From an uncultured Lachnospiraceae bacterium (GTDB taxonomy: Bacteria; Bacillota; Clostridia; Lachnospirales; Lachnospiraceae), in the NCBI GenBank assembly GCA_948468325.1, contig CAOKHR010000100.1, positions 1 through 8,125 of the forward strand: a stretch of 8,125 bases of DNA. The letters are read 5' to 3'. A program made the translations under genes and the position numbers. Positions 6,501-8,125 of the stretch are shown here, one piece after another. The notes beneath the pieces are model-generated. The model saw only the letters and a list, made by a program, of their open reading frames with translations. It had not been told where the DNA came from and made no database searches. The stretch's first letter is position 1; each line of letters begins with the position of its first letter.

Positions 6501-7171
6501 GTACAAATCCGCAGGCTTTCACAGAAGCATTAAAAGAAGCGGAAATCATTTTAAATGATGAAAACGCCACCGAACTTGAAATTAATCAGATTCTGCAAAA
6601 GCTGCTGGCTGCAAAAAATAATCTGGATATGGTAATTGCGGAAGAATTTCCTCCTATGGCCGTGAAAAACATAACAGCAGCGCCCGGAAATAAAACACTT
6701 AAAATCACCTGGGAACAGCAGCCGGACGCATCCTCCTATACGGTTTACATTCAAAAAGGAAAGACCTGGGAGGCTGCCGGTACAACAGAAAGCAGCACGC
6801 TGACGATAAAAAAATTAAAAGCCGCCACAAAATATCAGATTAAAGTGACAGCATCCAACAGAATAGGAAGAAGTCTGGATTCCGAAATTCTCTATACCGC
6901 AACAAAACCATCCAAACCAAAGGTGAAAAAGGTGCAGAATTATAAAGAGACAGGCTTAAAAATCACATGTAAAAAGAACGGAGAAACAGGATTTGAAGTC
7001 TGGGTAAAGACAGGAAAGAAAGCTTATAAAAAAGCTGCCACAGGTTCCAAAACAGTCACTTTGAAAAAAGGCATACGAACCAATCAAAAAGTTTCCGTAA
7101 AAATCCGCGGATACGTAAAAAATAAAAGCACGAAAGTTTACGGAGCATTCCGCAATATAAAATTCAAATAA
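3530..7171 (+). CDS. Secreted multimodular GH36-type alpha-galactosidase-like glycosidase
   Basis: This 1213-residue extracellular enzyme probably removes terminal alpha-linked Gal or GalNAc. Residues 1-26 are a Sec signal peptide (KKR, hydrophobic core, likely cleavage after TSA). About 30-285 is a beta-sandwich as in GH36. About 290-590 is the catalytic barrel: TLDDGW (331-336), GEW and EKLPNG (341-353), LLWWRP (372-377), LKSD with predicted nucleophile D453, CNCG (501-504) and TADPT with predicted acid/base D522. About 600-686 is the C-terminal sandwich. About 695-812 is a jelly-roll, CBM-like module (SSIAWYG, VYIDG, HTIKI, DRFVY). About 826-1033 holds FIVAR-like helical units. About 1041-1126 is an FN3 domain and 1127-1213 a degenerate, very lysine-rich FN3-like domain. 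There is no LPXTG motif or C-terminal membrane helix. Several active-site neighbours differ from classical melibiases, so substrate specificity is uncertain. It is transcribed alone from its own promoter and ends before a hairpin terminator. Confidence 0.85.
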   Translation: MKKRTWKTFLLAASCGIILHAADTSAEDSKILNGNGVQAEFRETTGEITLYGCQEDGTTFQMSRPSHVSYPVINGTVLSDFTDFTCRIEENINGTAGTGNRMTITSHSASTGLTRICRLESVNDISGLIYVQTSYTAEKEDQTIENFTDCEFSLYEPEQTVWSYNGGGEGQQSFYDTLQKIDLTDNTAFSRANRQDETSVGIPAADIYSKNGGITVGDASAARRELKTPVEEKNQTVYASIQRPSGTIKTGETVYSGEGFVHVHTGDYYNGLRGYADGMQKIGFKTLSKEEIPESSYDLRWESWGWEFDWTLDLILGKLDELKELGIKQVTLDDGWYINAGEWDLNREKLPNGDADMKRLTDEIHKRGMTALLWWRPCDGGREASSLYKEHPEYFVKNENGTIGKLAGPGAKDSFNGSTGYALCPVSEGAVKAQVDFVKKAINEWGFDGLKSDYVWSIPKCYNPEHKHKRPEESTEQQAVFYREIYRAMTECNKDAFHLLCNCGTPQDYYSLPYVTQIPTADPTSVDQTRRRVKAYKALCGDYFPITTDHNEIWYPSAVGTGAVLIEKRNMTGSEQAEYEKWLKIAQKTELQKGEFIGNLYSYGFDPYETYVVKKDGKMYYAFYRDGKTYSPQGNPKVELKGLNPDRLYRIVDYVNDQVIATNVPGSEAVFDHSFSSYLLLYAEELSRPDSVREEITAEETESGLTFEGSWTTDQNSGFSGGSCKYTTNENASVTFTFQGSSIAWYGQKDTNFGIAQVYIDGNPDLEVSCRGTAASGVKLYEKTGLSDSTHTIKIVCKSPVIDVDRFVYTKQIAGSISSTESVSQFTSSYKEDVFAQGTGWEDFTKAKNALDRLIAEGNADADELARAEDAFFQALFELRKPIQKDLLESPAPVLDDVETDQRDTGILYRTLIYTENLDMSDTIPAVRTLYQKALANAWQVFRNSASDQNEINRAWTELLDKIQYAGYIAGDKSDLQAAFADCQKINLYHCTNPQAFTEALKEAEIILNDENATELEINQILQKLLAAKNNLDMVIAEEFPPMAVKNITAAPGNKTLKITWEQQPDASSYTVYIQKGKTWEAAGTTESSTLTIKKLKAATKYQIKVTASNRIGRSLDSEILYTATKPSKPKVKKVQNYKETGLKITCKKNGETGFEVWVKTGKKAYKKAATGSKTVTLKKGIRTNQKVSVKIRGYVKNKSTKVYGAFRNIKFK
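5612..5965 (+). other. Jelly-roll carbohydrate-binding-like module within the glycosidase
   Basis: Residues about 695-812 have the pattern GSW (709-711), SGGS, a TFTFQG strand, IAWYGQKD (743-750), VYIDG (758-762), a Y-x-x-x-GL turn, HTIKI (791-795) and IDVDRFVY at the end. This galactose-binding-like beta fold is common as an accessory module in secreted glycosidases of gut Firmicutes. The aromatic WYG segment and the D-x-D-x-F ending are the family-like features. The ligand cannot be told from sequence. Confidence 0.6.
6005..6628 (+). other. FIVAR-like helical repeats within the glycosidase
   Basis: Residues about 826-1033 hold two full helical units (about 905-967 and 974-1033) and a shorter one (about 830-880). 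Each has the FIVAR pattern: an aromatic/F-x-x-A-x-x-x-A helix, a short asparagine/alanine turn (SASDQNE, ENATELE), then E-I/L-x-x-A/I-x-x-x-L. In secreted Gram-positive enzymes such repeats act as spacers or sugar/cell-wall adhesion modules. The copies have diverged strongly and are not DNA repeats. Confidence 0.6.
6650..7168 (+). other. Two C-terminal FN3-type domains, the last degenerate and lysine-rich
   Basis: Residues about 1041-1126 form a typical fibronectin type III domain (KITWEQQPDASSYTVYI, then KLKAATKYQIKVTASN). Residues 1127-1213 repeat the scheme (TGFEVWVK, KKAYKKAATGSKTVTLKKG, KVSVKIRGYVK, KVYGAFRNIKFK) but are highly basic. Lachnospiraceae often place such domains at the ends of secreted proteins. 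The positive charge may hold the enzyme on anionic wall polymers or mucin; that is inference. Confidence 0.7.
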
Positions 7172-7194
7172 TACCGGTGCAAAACATGTTAAAG

Positions 7195-7227
7195 AAAAGG
7201 TCCGCCGCAAAATGCGGCAGACCTTTT
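7195..7227. terminator. Bidirectional intrinsic terminator between convergent genes
   Basis: The arms AAAAGGTC (7195-7202) and GACCTTTT (7220-7227) pair perfectly. After a single C/A mismatch, GCCGC (7204-7208) pairs with GCGGC (7214-7218) around a 5-base AAAAT loop. A T-run ends the stem on both strands, so it can stop the glycosidase transcript (ending 7171) and the purA transcript (ending 7240). Confidence 0.9.
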
Positions 7228-7239
7228 CATATTTATTCT

Positions 7240-8125
7240 TTAACGATAGATTATATCATCTCTTCCCGGCCCGTTTGAAACCATTGTAATCGGATAACCA
7301 ATCTCTTTTTCCACAAACTCGATATAGCGTCTGCAGTTTTCGGGAAGATCTTCATAATTCCGGATTCCGCGAATATCTGCCTGCCATCCGGGAAGCGTCT
7401 TTAACACCGGCTTTGCGCGCTCCAGCCTTCCTGTCGTTGGAAAATCTGTCGTCACTTCGCCATCTATCTCATAACCAACACAGACCGGAATCTCTTCCAA
7501 ATATCCCAAAACGTCAAGTACTGTAAATGCCACATCCGTCGTTCCCTGCAGCCTGCACCCGTATTTACTGGCCACACAGTCAAACCATCCCATACGCCTT
7601 GGCCGTCCGGTTGTTGCTCCGTACTCTCCGCCGTCACCGCCGCGCCGTCTCAATTCATCTGCTTCTTCCCCAAAAATTTCGCTGACAAAAGCGCCCGCGC
7701 CAACTGCGGAAGAATATGCCTTGCATACGGTAATTACTTTTTTAATCTCATACGGCGGAATTCCTGCCCCGATCGCTCCATAAGCAGCCAGCGTCGAAGA
7801 AGACGTAACCATTGGATAAATACCGTGGTCCGGATCTTTTAATGTCCCAAGCTGACCCTCTAAAAGAATATTTTTTCCTTCTTTAACTGCCTGGTCCAGA
7901 TAAAGCGATACATCACAGACATAAGGCTGTATCATGTCTCTGTATTCTTTCATTGTCTGAAACAATTCTTCCGCATCCAATAACGGTTTGTGATACAAAT
8001 GCTCAAGCAAAATATTTTTCGTCTCACACACGCGCTTTAATTTTTCCTTTAAAGCTTCTTCTTCAAATAATTCACTGACCTGGAACCCGATTTTTGCATA
8101 TTTATCTGAATAAAATGGTGCAATT
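7240..8125 (-). CDS. purA: Adenylosuccinate synthetase, C-terminal 294 residues (5' end beyond window)
   Basis: PurA joins IMP and aspartate using GTP to make adenylosuccinate, the first committed step from IMP to AMP, in the cytosol. The frame is open to the right edge, where it enters with IAPFYSDKYAKIGFQVSELF, matching the GIxPxYxxK region of PurA. Further features are LEGQLGTLKDPDHGIYPMVT, the KAYSSAVGAGAF segment, the IMP/GTP-site motif GATTGRPRRMGWFD (coded around 7576-7617), QGTTDVAFTVLDVLG, and the usual ending VSNGPGRDDIIYR before TAA at 7242-7240. Bacterial PurA is about 425-430 residues, so about 130 residues, including the GDEGKGK nucleotide loop, lie outside. A GTG at 8031 is an internal codon, not the start, because conserved sequence continues upstream of it. 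It converges on the glycosidase gene and is separated from it by the hairpin at 7195-7227. Confidence 0.97.
   Translation of the reverse strand, partial: IAPFYSDKYAKIGFQVSELFEEEALKEKLKRVCETKNILLEHLYHKPLLDAEELFQTMKEYRDMIQPYVCDVSLYLDQAVKEGKNILLEGQLGTLKDPDHGIYPMVTSSSTLAAYGAIGAGIPPYEIKKVITVCKAYSSAVGAGAFVSEIFGEEADELRRRGGDGGEYGATTGRPRRMGWFDCVASKYGCRLQGTTDVAFTVLDVLGYLEEIPVCVGYEIDGEVTTDFPTTGRLERAKPVLKTLPGWQADIRGIRNYEDLPENCRRYIEFVEKEIGYPITMVSNGPGRDDIIYR

Noticed and set aside
8029..8031. GTG as the start of a short 263-residue PurA
   Set aside because: Conserved PurA sequence (IAPFYSDKYAKIG) continues in frame upstream to the window edge, so the GTG is an internal valine codon.

Overview
The window looks like chromosomal DNA of a low-to-mid GC Gram-positive Clostridia, most likely a gut Lachnospiraceae relative (Mediterraneibacter/Ruminococcus torques-like). 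This is judged from consensus AGGAGG ribosome sites, GTG starts, the lysine-rich FN3 repeats typical of secreted Lachnospiraceae proteins, and the style of the PurA sequence. The genus is an inference. Gene density is high and no gap exceeds 300 bases. No RNA gene, CRISPR array, insertion sequence or phage gene was recognised.

Layout: (1) Positions 1-3336, minus strand, hold a tightly coupled three-gene ABC operon read right to left: an ATPase (2386-3336), an ABC-2 permease fused to a GldG-type extracytoplasmic auxiliary domain (272-2389), and the N-terminal 86 residues of a DUF4340 membrane-anchored protein (1-258, cut by the window edge). This is the GldA/GldF/GldG type of transporter known from Bacteroidetes gliding, here in a presumably non-gliding Firmicute where its substrate is unknown. 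(2) Positions 3337-3529 are a 193-bp divergent control region. It has a clear extended -10 promoter for the rightward gene, a near-perfect 15-bp direct repeat just upstream of that promoter, and a long inverted repeat on the ABC side. (3) Positions 3530-7171, plus strand, hold one large secreted multimodular glycosidase of the GH36/clan GH-D (alpha-galactosidase-like) type: signal peptide, N-terminal beta-sandwich, catalytic barrel, C-terminal sandwich, a jelly-roll carbohydrate-binding-like module, FIVAR-like helical repeats and two FN3-type domains. (4) A strong hairpin at 7195-7227 is a probable bidirectional terminator. (5) Positions 7240-8125, minus strand, hold the C-terminal 294 residues of adenylosuccinate synthetase (PurA), a housekeeping gene.

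The glycosidase probably works outside the cell, trimming terminal alpha-linked galactose or N-acetylgalactosamine from host or dietary glycans. The ABC operon acts at the membrane. The two share only the control region, so co-regulation is possible but not shown. The points most worth following are the divergent active-site residues of the glycosidase, the phased direct repeats before its promoter, and the undescribed role of the GldFG-fusion/DUF4340 transporter.
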